DNA from: Pelodera strongyloides
Lineage: Eukaryota > Nematoda > Chromadorea > Rhabditida > Rhabditidae
Direction: 5' to 3'
Length of the DNA stretch: 64,000 nt
Assembly: GCA_036852015.1 (NCBI GenBank)
Contig: JAANDG010000096.1
Span: 62,001 to 126,000, forward strand
Part shown: piece after piece, positions 1 through 11,600 of the stretch
How positions within the stretch are numbered: the stretch's first letter is position 1
Layout: every line of letters starts with the position of its first letter
Notes under the pieces: model-generated
The model's input: only the letters and a program-made list of their open reading frames with translations
Databases searched by the model: none
What the model was told of the DNA's origin: nothing
Program-made: the position numbers and the translations under genes

Positions 1-1302
1 ATGCACATAAAATTGTCAGAAAGTAGACCAATGTACCCGGATGTGCACACCGCTTGAACCACATAAAGTAGACGTAAGCGGATAACAACCTGAATACGAC
101 CGCTTTTAATTTCCCGCTATACAGTATATAGTATTTCTTAATTTATAGGTAACCGTGGACGTTATTTTTAGCGACGCGCTAACTCATTCTAAAGCCGAAA
201 CAATTGACAGGAACACATATCTCTTAAAAGTCTGAAAAACGCCTAAACCTCCAAAAACACTAGAATAGCGCCCAAAACTGGCCACGTAACCGAACGTCGC
301 CGCGTTTCAAATTTAGAGGCACTGAGTATTGCGTGACGTCACATTTACGCCTCCAGATCAGCTCACCTCGGCAAAAAATGTACATAAATAGCGGTGCTCC
401 ATATCAAATTGGTCGAATCAAATCCACCAATTACAGTACTTATCGACGGCAGAACGTTATCCACACGGCAGTGAGTACTTAAGCAAAGGATGTAAATTTA
501 GTGTAATGTCCTTCAGCCGTTAGGTACCATTATCATGGTTATAGAGTAGACTATGAAACCCCTTTAGGTACCCCTACCCCACTAAAACAACATCGAACTC
601 AGTGTGATGTAGAGATAACTTGGCTGGTAACGTGAAATTTTGAATGTTTTTGAAACAATTGGCAATATTAAGATAGGAGGTTATAGTTCGTGTTTCACGT
701 TTCATGTAAAATAACTAAAATTAAGGGGGAAAATAATAAACGCCTTGAATGCTCACTTTGTCGATTCTTCAAAATGGAATAGAATGGCCACGGCGATACA
801 CACAAACAACGCCACGGCTGGCAGACCGCATACTGTCACTGCTAGTCGTCGGGCACTACAGGAGAGACGGCGCTGAATTGAGGAATTAAAGCGGTATAAC
901 AAGGTTTAGTTACCCAAGTTTGAGGTATTTATTCCTTGTCCTGATGATGCCGAAAGGTGAAACGTTGACATAAAGATTTGGTTTACATCTGTCAATCTGC
1001 CCTTACGGGAGTCGTACTAAGCGCGAAGATTCTACCTATTCTATAAAGCGGTATAACAAGAGGTTTTGAAACGTATGCTGAACAACCGGTCATTTCCATG
1101 TGCAATATACGTAAAATGTTTTCCATTTTGCGCACCCATTACAGCACAAAAAATGAATATTTTTGGTAATGCGATTGTACAGCATAAGCTTCAAATCGAT
1201 GCACAATAACGCGTTAACTACGTAAACGTACTTATACGTATGAATAAGTTCGCCTTCAATATGCACATGAATGAGCTCAAAGAGTCTTCGAAGTAGAGGA
1301 AG
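1..1302. other. Intergenic DNA with inverted-repeat remnants
   Basis: No convincing complete gene. It holds two partial copies of a repeat with GCGGTATAACAAG ends (near 888 and 1044) and one isolated exon-like ATG segment at 378-470 on the plus strand, described under findings. Confidence 0.5.
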
Positions 1303-1731
1303 CTAGCGTAACCACTGACGAAACTTGGTGTCCAAGCCGCGTGGGTTCGGCGTGCAACCTGGCACGCCATACCCAAAGGGCGTGACACTGTTTTCATACC
1401 CGCTTGCACGTCGTGCCGTTGCCGCTTGCACGCCAATTATCTCGTTGACCATTGTTCCCCCAGACCCAACGTCAACGTCAACGACCGATGTAGTAGAGGG
1501 TTTTTTGAACACGCTGTTTATCTACCTCACAGGTGTATGTGTTATAATATTATTAGAAATGGGATGTAGCACATCTTTCTAAGCACTAGATCTAGCTAGC
1601 CATAAATCAAGTCGTCAAGGTAAAAAGGAAAGAATACAACAAACTTACGCTTCCCGTGTAATGTGTGTAAGCGCTCTGTTGAGTTCCGACGAAAACTGGC
1701 AAGCAGCCAAACGTGACATAATCGCGAACAT
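1303..1731 (-). CDS. Possible two-exon 97-residue protein
   Basis: Unrecognised. Exon 1 (1731-1649) starts with an ATG one base after a TTTTAG acceptor, the pattern of a trans-spliced first exon, and ends at a GTAAGT donor in phase 2. Exon 2 (1513-1303) enters in the matching phase after AAACAG and stays open for 69 residues to TAG. The product begins MFAIMSRLAACQFSS and ends DTKFRQWLR. The second acceptor lacks a good pyrimidine tract, which is the main weakness. The short basic N-terminus could be a mitochondrial presequence, but that is only a guess. The next gene upstream on this strand is about 1.85 kb away. Confidence 0.4.
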
Positions 1732-1732
1732 C

Positions 1733-3577
1733 CTAAAACAACGTAGCACTTTGATTATTATTTTCGTGAAGTTGTTTTTAAAGAGTACATACAGGCGGAT
1801 CGGGTAATCATTTCGTGTAGGATGTCTCGAAATGAAACACAAGCTCCGCACATAATAAAAAATAGGGGACTATTTACTATTTCATTTTAATCTGATAATA
1901 AATTTCCGGTTAAAAAACACGGAAATCATGAAATTTACGGCCGTTCAGGTTCAGGATGGGTGAAAAGAAAATTATTGAACGACAATGCAAAAACACGAGT
2001 CACCTATTATTAAAAATTTTCTTTTCGGCCTCCTGCGAACGGCCGAAAATGGATTTTTTTTTCTTTCTTTCGGTCATCTTAAACGCGCACTAATGACCTA
2101 TAACTCATTTGAAAAAAAACTACAGTAATTAACATTGAATACCGTACGTAAAGAATATGCTTTACGAATTGGTTAATTAATTGCGCAATTACGTACCTTA
2201 TCACCTGGTAGTAAGGACTCAACGTCGTCCTCGTGAACCATTGAATAATCAATAAATTACACTGCTAATTATGTCCAATTAGCCAATTGTCCACCATACG
2301 ATATCTTCAAAATTACAGTATAAAAAATATCTATCGACAGAAACAAAGATTAAAATAACACTTTCGAACACAACGGTAGTTTGGCGATATTTCTGTACAG
2401 TTTATTTTTACTTTTTGAAATAATTGTATATTTAAAATATGAAGGGGAATATTTCAAAAGTAATACGAAAATTACGCAAGTATTTTATGCAAATACATTT
2501 CTTGAAAATTAGCATACTGAAATTAGCATATATTCGTGCATAGCTCTTTGCATGAACTTCTACCATTATGCTAATTATTTACACAATACAGTTTATTGGC
2601 ACTTTATTTGTTAGATTTGTGGCCTAATTCCACACCTATTAGTATAAATTACATATATATTAAGTATAAATCATAGAGGAGTAATTTATAGCATCGAAAT
2701 CCAATAAAATGTATTGAATACAGATTTCCGACGCTTAAAAACCACTTAAAATTCCATAATGTGTCGCGGCGTGGGAACGTATCATGGCAGCACACTACAG
2801 ACTACAGCGTTGTTGGGAATACACCTTTAGATTGCCGCCGCCTCCCGCGTTTTAGCAAACACTGGCGTTGGTGAGAGAGGATGCTAAACAAGGAGCTGGG
2901 ATTACTACAGCAAAAGCTCATTCAAAATCGCTATTTTAGTATACTATGACCCCATTTTGTTTACTCTCCAAGTATATTTCACACTAATTTTTAAAATAAA
3001 TGAATGTAAATGAATGTACATTTTACACTGATATATATACATTTTGTAAAAAAAAAAATCATTTTTCCTGAATTTCATTTGTTTGATTTGCTTTTCTGTG
3101 TATGTACAATTGGAACTTGCATTTATTAAGAAAAACACTTTTTATTAGTAAGCACTTAGTCTTTGAGATCAATATGACGAATGTTATGGATAATAAAACA
3201 TTGTTACTATTTACATAGCAGCGAGAAGGCATAAACGTTCTTTTCAATGTACACATACAAAACAAAGAAGATTTTTACAATGAAAGAGAAGTCGAATGCA
3301 TATGTTAGAAATGAAAGTATTATAAAAATGTATCTTTTACAAGATGGGCAAGGCCCAGAAAAAAATTAGTGGATACTTTTTATATCTACTAATTTACTGA
3401 ATTCTAGTTTGGTTGACGAAACAGCAAAACATTCTAGGTGTGTGCAAAAGAAAAGTACAAAAGATGTGCTGCAACCTCGCCAGGAGTGAGCCGACTACAT
3501 CGATAGAGACGAACAACGCAGCAATGTCGTAGCGGGCGGCTATATCCTCGCTCACAGAATCTTCCGAAATATAAAAG
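1733..3577. other. AT-rich intergenic DNA
   Basis: Runs of A and T, no splice-bounded coding exon seen on either strand. The ORFs around 2944-3265 are short, AT-driven and have no coding look. Confidence 0.5.
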
Positions 3578-6263
3578 CTATTGACGTCTACGTGAAACCC
3601 GTTTGAGAATCACACGTTGTGGTCGAGCACTTGATTCAATGATAGCCTGCAAAAAAATTATAATTAAATATGTAAATGTCAAATTACGGTAGTTTGGCCA
3701 TACAAAGAAATTTCGACAGAGTATTATAATGCGAATGAACAGCTACAAATGAAATACGCGATTACCACAATTGGGTACTTGTAAGGACCTAGAGTAATTA
3801 GTGGCAAGATTTCAAAATTCTGATGGCAAATTGTCCCACCTGACCCTGTGCCGACCGCGCTCGGCTTTGTTGTCTAACAGCTCGTGAAAACTGCGTTTGA
3901 CCATTTCCTGAATAAGCACTAGGGTTGGCTTTATACATTGGGTTTGCCGTTTTTAAACTTCTCAGCCGAGTTTCAAGCTGTGCGCCGCGCGTCTACGGCT
4001 ATAGCGAGAAAAGGCTGCGCGTCGGTGCCGGATCCGCAAGCTAGACGCGAACTTGGGCCCAAATATGGTTTGCGTGCCGCAGAGTACACGCGCCGCGCTA
4101 GGTTGGCAAACATGAACTATGAATTAAAGAACAAACCATCGTTTCCCTCCTGTACGTCCACTTTGAACAGCGGGAAGAGACCGAGCGCGCCAGGCGGCGG
4201 ATTGGAGAGATCTGTGGGTGGGGCGCGGCCTGAAATGTAGCGATAAATTTTTAAAGCGGTATAACATCTTGTTTTTGAAATGTATGTCGGACGCTGTATT
4301 ATCGGAGCAACATTTTCAATAAACTCACCTCCGTGAGCCGAAGCTCCCACTGGTCCCATGGCCACTATCCCAGAAGAAGGGAGGTCTGGCTCCCGGGCCG
4401 GTTTAGGTTGGGTTCTCAGTTGCGGCATGGGCGGGCTTGGTCTCCTCACCACCTCGCCCAGGTGCACGACGGCAGGTTTCTTTATCGAGCCCGATCGAAG
4501 TATTGGGGTAGAAGCTGGTACATTTGGTCTGGAAATACATAAATAAAACCAATTCATTCAATAGCCACAAAAACGTCAAAAACTAACAATACCATGTGAG
4601 CTTGCTATACTTCCAAGTATAGTAAAAATCTTAATCTAAATCTATTATTATTAGTATAACCCATTGTTATTATTAAATCACAATAAATTCGTCATGCAAT
4701 CAATATGATCTACTTGGTTTACACGAAATATAAAATATAAGAAAACATCGGTTCTTGAAACGCATAGTGGACAACCGAATTCTTATGTATTTATGCAAAG
4801 TTGCTCGAATTTATCTCGATTTTTTATTCTAATTTATGCTCATTTGCATAAGCTGCATAAGAATTCTGGTGTACTTGATGCGTTTCAAATACCGGCCGGT
4901 ATTTCGCTTTAAATACAGAAATCTTTGATTCATACCTTGCTTCAACTTTATCTTCTTCGTCGGAATCTCCACGCATACTATTCTCAAAAACTCCAACTTT
5001 TGCCTTGGTCGACATACGAAGTTTTAGCAAGCTTTGGCACTCGTCAGGAACTAAAAAAGGCAAATAACGTCGGTTTTAAAGTTCTCTTTTAAACATGGAT
5101 TGACAGATCTCTTCACTCTTCAGGGCGAAATCATTTACAGTATATCCAACTCCATCAGCTGCAAATTGTATCAATGGAACGCAACTTGCTCAAGCTGCTG
5201 AAGATAGCTCTCTTAGGTCTAAGGTAAGGTACGACATATCATAAATCATAACTCATAACACTCGAATTCCACTCACATCAAGTGAGGCGCGCGCTAAAAA
5301 AATCCTTAGAATTGTAAACAGAAATAGGTTACAAATAAGTAAGCAAAAAATAAAATTAAAACCATGGCCATGGCCATTCAATTGTTGCTTGTCAACATTT
5401 CATCATATTGATGCACAATGTTAATAAAGATTTAATATCTTATTAAATAAAGGAGAAGAGTTTGTGGCCGGGTGAATTTATTTGTGATTACGTCCACAAC
5501 GAAACGCGTTCATAAAGTTTTTTCGACATTGAAACACAGCGTACAAATTTTTTTGACACTGGACGGATTTCAACCAGCGGCCTTCCACCTGTTGCGCCAA
5601 GACCGCTTGCTTCGTCTGCCCAACAAGCACTACACAATGCGCTCGTAATGCTTTAGCGTGCAAATTTCACAACCGCATCCACGATTATCCACGCTTACTT
5701 TTCAAATAAGACGTTTTCGCGCGTGGTTTTAAAAAACAATCGGCCGAAGGCCGATTCCTCCAGTCGGAGAAGAGCCCGTAGGGCTCTTCTAACGGCTGGT
5801 TTAAATAGATTTAAATAAACTTACGCGGTTTGCACATTTGTTGTAATTCTTCGTTTTCCACACAGTAAGTGGTGGCCGCGTCGCATTCAATATCACATAG
5901 GTCTAGTACGGGAATCCAGACGGGATCGGCAAAGGGTTCGCCGCCTAATATACATACTTTTTTTTTTAATTACGTTTACTTTTTTTTTAATTGCGTTACT
6001 TTTTTTTTAAATTTGGTACTGACGAGCCGGTGCTGTGTTCGAGACATGCTACAAGGATTTAAAAAAAATTGTTGCATATGTGCCGTACTCAAAACAATAT
6101 GTCTTGATTATTTAGTAATTTAATGTGAATGCTTAGTTTAATATTAAGTTAATATAATAAACTCACAAATCTTTGCATTTTCAAAGAGAAATTCGGACGT
6201 GTCAAATTGTTCGCCGTGACAGACTTTCAGTAAAAATAGTGTCACAAGAACGTAAAGACGCAT
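3578..6263 (-). CDS. Predicted secreted protein with Cys-rich exon and basic tail
   Basis: Six exons read on the minus strand with matching phases: 6263-6167, 5944-5825, 5050-4936, 4528-4329, 3907-3840 and 3646-3578, giving about 222 residues. The ATG follows a CTTTTCAG acceptor by seven bases, so the mRNA is probably trans-spliced. Residues 1-17 (MRLYVLVTLFLLKVCHG) form a typical signal peptide. Exon 2 carries five cysteines spaced as in small extracellular Cys-rich modules (DLCDIECD, TTYCVEN, QQMCKP); it resembles half of an ShK domain but I cannot assign it. Exon 3 is acidic, exon 4 is proline-rich, and exons 5-6 are arginine-rich, ending RVSRRRQ. Dibasic sites would allow processing. The join from exon 2 to exon 3 spans 0.77 kb and could hide another exon, so the two halves might belong to different transcripts. 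Confidence 0.55.
4748..4914. repeat. CGGCCGG-ended inverted-repeat element, copy 1
   Basis: Outer ends read TTGAAACGCAT...ATGCGTTTCAA with ACCGGCCGGT next to ATTTCGCTTTAA at the right; internal ATTTGCATAAGC. It sits in the intron between exons 3 and 4 of the secreted-protein gene. Non-autonomous (no ORF). Confidence 0.8.
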
Positions 6264-6280
6264 CACTTGTCTGAAAAGTT
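6264..6280 (-). other. Trans-splice acceptor of the secreted-protein gene
   Basis: On the minus strand CAACTTTTCAG precedes ACAAGTG and then the initiator ATG at 6263. A consensus 3' splice site this close to an ATG, with no coding exon before it, is the usual nematode spliced-leader site. Confidence 0.5.
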
Positions 6281-8093
6281 GTTTAGGTACTGTAACTTTA
6301 TAAGATTGATAACATATGTAGAGAAACAGTGCTTTCAAGACATAATGCTTGCTGAAAATCTGAAAATTTGAATCGCTTGAATAAATGTTTTAACTGGAAA
6401 AAAAGAAAGATATACGGCGAGAAAGAGCGAAGAGGAGTTTTGCAATACTTGTGTTTTGTGAAACATTATATTGGTCAATTCGGCACATAATGGCACATAA
6501 TTTGCATATAATATATGTGAATGGAGTTCTCCAGCATTCACAAACCATATACCATGTTGCCCATCCGAATGTATTGCTATGATTCATGGAAATGGCATGA
6601 CAATGACAATGACATAGATTCATACACAAAGAAAGAAACAATCAGTGACATACGATCTTGACAATTGGCAATGGCAAAGTGTCAAATTAGAAAATTAGAA
6701 AGAGAAAGGAAAGAAAGGACTGTTTTGTCAAAATGTGGATAAAAAGGTTTCTCAGTGAATTCGCTCCCCGAGTTTATTTTTCTGGAACTTGATTGATATC
6801 GAATGTTTTCTCATAACTTCCTATATCTAATGAAAAATAAATAACAATTGCGAAAATATCGTGACTGTAGACATAGTTGTGTTTACTAAAGCTTGTTTCG
6901 GCCGGAGAGAACAGTAACAAAGTGACTATTGCCAATGGGGTTGTCATTGTCAAAAGCTCAGTGAAAACAATGGGCAGTAAGTGAAATGAGGAACGAGAAA
7001 GTGAAAGAGAAAGAGAGAGAGAGAGAGAGATACAGAAAGGGAAAGAGAAAGAGAGAGGGAGAGAAATTCAGAGCGAAAGAGAGATTCATAACAACAATAT
7101 GAACTCTTCATTGCAAAGAGACAATGTGCAGTTTCGCAGAAACAAAGAAGGAACAAATAAAGGTGAAACGATCGGCTAATTACGTGGCAAACCATTGTCC
7201 TTGAGGACATTTTTAGTGACTAGAAAATAGACGGCTTTTATGCTGAGTGATTGATCATTATATTGGTTCAATTATCAAGCGAAATACCGGCCGGTTTTTG
7301 AAACACATGGAGTAGACCAACATTCCTATACAGCTTATGCAAATGAACATAAATTAGAATAATAAATCGAGCTAAATTCGAGCACATTTGCAAACATACA
7401 TAACAATTCAGTTTCCACGATGCGTTTCAAAAACCAGCCGGTATTTCGTTAAAGAATTATGGTTGTTTTGGCTTCGGTAACAAAATAAAAACAAATCTGA
7501 CTGTAACTAAAGCTTCGAGCAATGGAAGCCGCTGGTAGCAAAGCGACAATGACAATGACAATGGTTACGAGTTAGGTGCTACGACAACAACAAACATACA
7601 GAGAATCGGAAAACCAGTTTCGTTGGTATTTTGCCTCAGGGTCAGGTCAAATACTATCACAAAAAAACGTGTTTTTATTTACAATTAGAAAGAGGGGGAC
7701 TGTCTTTGCTTTTCGTAAGCTTTTCATGGTGTACGAAAACAACGTGTTTCGGGTAAAATGTATACTGACTGGGACGGTATTCCTACAGTTCATGTGCGCT
7801 ATTTTTACGATTACACCTATGTTGATTTACGGCTTATTGTGAGAAGCATAGTTATTGTATGATCTGGTTATGAATAGTTACACATGCTTAGGCTTAAGCT
7901 TAGGAGCAAAAATAAATAAAAAGTGTTAGTTGACGACATTTCTCTGTAGCCACTTTGATGAAAGATGAAAGGGGAAATTAGAGGAACATGACGAGCTGTA
8001 GAAGTAGAGACAGGGATATGGAAGAGAGTTAGAGAGACAGAGAAGAGAGGAACGAAGAAAAGAGACGAAAAGGGAAGATCTAGAGGGAACGAC

Positions 8094-8127
<34 letters not shown>

Positions 8128-8647
8128 TAACAGAGAGTTACGTATAAGAATGAGAATGAGAGAGACTTAGAAAGAAAGAAAATGTAGAAATCGAGAAAGT
8201 TAGTTATTCTTTCTAGAAATGGTAAAGGCCGATTCTCTTCATCCGACTGGTTTTTTATAAATAAATAAATAGATACTCACGCTCAAGAACCTTACAATAG
8301 ATGTGTTTCAATAAAAAACAATCTTCGTATTTTAGATGACGCGTACTAATTAGCATATACCATTATTATTTAACCCATTTTGTTTGAAGAATACTTTGTC
8401 TAAAACAGCTGCGGTGTGCATTCTGGATACGGTCAGTAACATGTATTTTCTGCTCCAGAAAATGAGTTAATATTATAAGCCGAATACGTAGATAATGCAC
8501 TTTGTCAGTACTGAATAGTGTGAGAATCGTGGTTTCGGAAACATAACGGAATTATATGTAAGGTATGATTTTCCTCATCACAGTGACGGGCTTTTCTAAA
8601 GACACGTTACACAAACCAATTTAGGATAAAACGACAAATAATTAAAA
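6281..8647. other. Intergenic spacer with GA microsatellite and one repeat
   Basis: Contains a (GA)n tract at about 6998-7080, a shorter one at 8095-8127, and an inverted-repeat element at 7277-7451. No splice-bounded exon found. It should hold the promoter of the plus-strand gene starting at 8648 and of the divergent minus-strand gene. Confidence 0.5.
7277..7451. repeat. CGGCCGG-ended inverted-repeat element, copy 2
   Basis: Starts AAGCGAAATACCGGCCGG and ends CCAGCCGGTATTTCGTT, with internal TATGCAAATGAACATA. Confidence 0.85.
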
Positions 8648-11600
8648 ATGGGAGACGCCTACGAGATGCTCGGACCACCGCCTACGGAACCCGCAACACC
8701 TCCTCCTCCACCAACTCCCACAAAAGGTGTGTGTGTGTGTGCGTATGCGTGCGTGAGTGTGTGTATGCGGGAGTGTGTGCGTGCGTGAGTGTGTGTGCTT
8801 GAGTGTGTGTATGTGTATGCATGCGTGAGTGCGTGAGTGTGCGCGTGCGTTAGTGTGTGTGTGAGTGTGTGCGTGAGTGTGAGCGTGCGTGAGTGAGTGC
8901 GTGAGCGTATGCGTGCGTGATGTTTTGAAAGTTCCGTCCTCGGTTGCAACCGACGGACGTATTCATACATACCGCACACCGCACTTACCGGTTTAGCACT
9001 TCCTTTTAAAAATAAGGCCTTATTGATCATGCCTAACACATTACACACAACAGGCAATTTGTCCACTATCTTTAAAGTAAGGCAAATTCCAATCATACAT
9101 TTCAGAAAAAGAGGTAAAGAAAGAAGAAAAAAAGAAAAAGAAGAAAGACAAAAGTAAGAAATTCTGCAGATTCTGCAAAATACTATTTGAATCTATTTAC
9201 TAATATGAAACCGTTAATTTCTCATGAGGCTTGCCGGTGAGCCGCCGACATGGCGTCCAGAAAAATTAGGCCGCTCAATCCTCCTATCAACTCGCCCAGG
9301 TAGAAAGTATGCAAACTCGGTCTACTCCGCGCTGACGTGGTCCCTACTGTGGGTCCCGCCGGTATGCCGCCGAACCCTTTTTTTCGCCCTCGCCCAAGTT
9401 ACCCTTCCCCTTTACTACAAGTTTTTCTTTTCAGAGGAAGCTACCACAGTCGATGAAGATGGTTGGCCATTTTTATCTTTACTTTTAATTTTTAACATAA
9501 CTGGAAATTCAATAGAAGAGAGAGAGGGAGAAACAGAGAAAGAGAGAGAGTGAGTGAGAGAAAGAGAGACACAGAGAGGGAGAGGAATCAGAGGTGAGGA
9601 TTAGGAAACCCAGTAATTTGTCAAATTTCAGAAGTCGAGGCCCCGAAAAAGAAAGCGAGTGAGTTGTGTTTATTCTTTTTCTTGCGTATTGCTTTAGCGT
9701 CTTCATTGGTGCCTGAATATTACCACATTTGCTCAAAATTTAAACAAAATTGAATAGATACATAATCTGATAATTCTAGAACAAAGCGAGGTGAAAGCAG
9801 TCGATAAAGAGAAGGAAAAGGAAAAGGTATGGGATAACTTTATAATTTTCTTGGATATCAGTCTATTGAAGAACCTTTCGAATCTTATTGAGCGTCTTGT
9901 TATAAATAAATTTTTTACTCTTCAAGAGCGTGCACCATTATTCAAGGGTGAAAATACAGTTTCTACGTTTGCTTATGACATTTTCCGCAGTGGTCCTGAA
10001 CAGTAGGCGACGAGTTCCAGATGACAAATTGCTCGACGTCTTCGGGCTAGGGCCAGGAGGGATTGCCCATGACTCATGATTCCCAGCCCGGGTGGTGGTC
10101 GTGTGTCTGTTAATTGTTAGAGTTCTCTATGGCACTGCAGCGGCAACCTCCGTCAGGAGAATGCTTTGGGACAAATTCAGCATAGCCCGCACACCTGCAG
10201 CTCCTTTGCTTGTGCGGAGTATGGTTATAGGACCGAGATTGTAGCCGCGAAGTCCCGTAGGCGCAGGCGCTATAGTCAAAAGGCCTTCTTTATTTCCAAA
10301 GATGGGCTTGAGTATTTCCTCACACCACATGTTGAGAAGCAGAATCCATCAACTTTTCGCATCACTGTTGTGAATTGATTTGATGCTTGCATATACAATT
10401 TATAAATACACCACACTGAGGCATGATTTTAGGAAAAAGAAAAGAAAGAGAAGAAGGAAAAGGAAAAAGAAAAAGAGAAAGAAAAAGAAAAAGAAAAAGA
10501 GAAGGAAAAAGAAAAGGAAAAGAAAGAGAAGGATAAGAAAGCCAGTACGTTTCTCTCTCAGGAAAATGTTCACTAATCGGGTATTTTTAAATTTACTACG
10601 CCGCGGCTCGCAGCCCAGTTTTCTCCAACGCGCGCCGCGCTTAGGACGCTTACACGTATTGTCACGCCGTCTTCAGCGGCGTGCAGTTCATTGAGTTTGT
10701 TTTAAACCGCAATAACGGCCGGTTTTTGAAACACATCGTGTACACCAGCATTCTTATATAGTTATGCAAATGAACATAAACTAAAACAAAAAAATCTAGA
10801 AATTAGCATAGATACTTAAGAATTCAGTTGTCCACGATGCGTTTCAAAAACCGGCCGGTATTTCGCTTTGGCAACTTTAATATTGAACGGTTACTTATAT
10901 CTTATATTCACATTTTTAGAAAAAGAGAAAACTGAGATGACAAGTGATGAGGGACCAAAGGAAAAGAAAAAAGGTGCGTACTGTTATCATTCTTTCTCTC
11001 CTTTTGTATTGCATTCCCATATTTCTTTTCTCCTCATACTTCATATTTTACCTCTTTTTCTCATAGGCCTTATTACTTTTTTCTACGTTTTTTGCATGTT
11101 TTGATAGTTTTCGTAATTATAAATATTTACATCAAATCTAAAAATATATAGATATACAACATTTTAGAGGAGAAAACTAAAAAGGAGAAGAAAGACAAGG
11201 ACAAGAAGAGTACTTTTTATACTCCTTTTTTAAATTACCTTTCGACAATGATTAGCATATTCTCGGGGTTCGACCCCCCAAACCCAAGCTATAAATAAGG
11301 TTATAAATATATAATATATGTATATAGAAAGTTAAGCAGGTATAAGTTTCGCTTACCATAACGTAGGAAAACCTCTTCCCATAACGTCGAAAAACGTAGC
11401 AACAAGTAATAATGCCTATAAACGGCGAGGGAATCACGCATGGGCGATCCCTCCTTGGTCTTAGCCCGAAGACGCCGATCAATTTGTCATCTGGGACTCG
11501 TCGCCTGAGCTCAGAACCTCTGCGGAACATGCCATTAGCAAACCTTGTATTTGAACTCCCTTGAATAAAGGTGCACGCTCTTGAAGCGTAAAATATATTG

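Noticed and set aside
5478..5663. Minus-strand frame with several Cys (VQCQKNLYAVFQCRKNF) as an extra exon of the secreted gene
   Set aside because: It can be entered in phase after GTGTAG, but it runs to a stop with no donor and would truncate the protein; kept out of the model pending transcripts.
8659..9096. 145-residue minus-strand ORF with Thr/His/Ser repeats
   Set aside because: Complement of the GT microsatellite that begins at the exon 1 donor of paralogue A.
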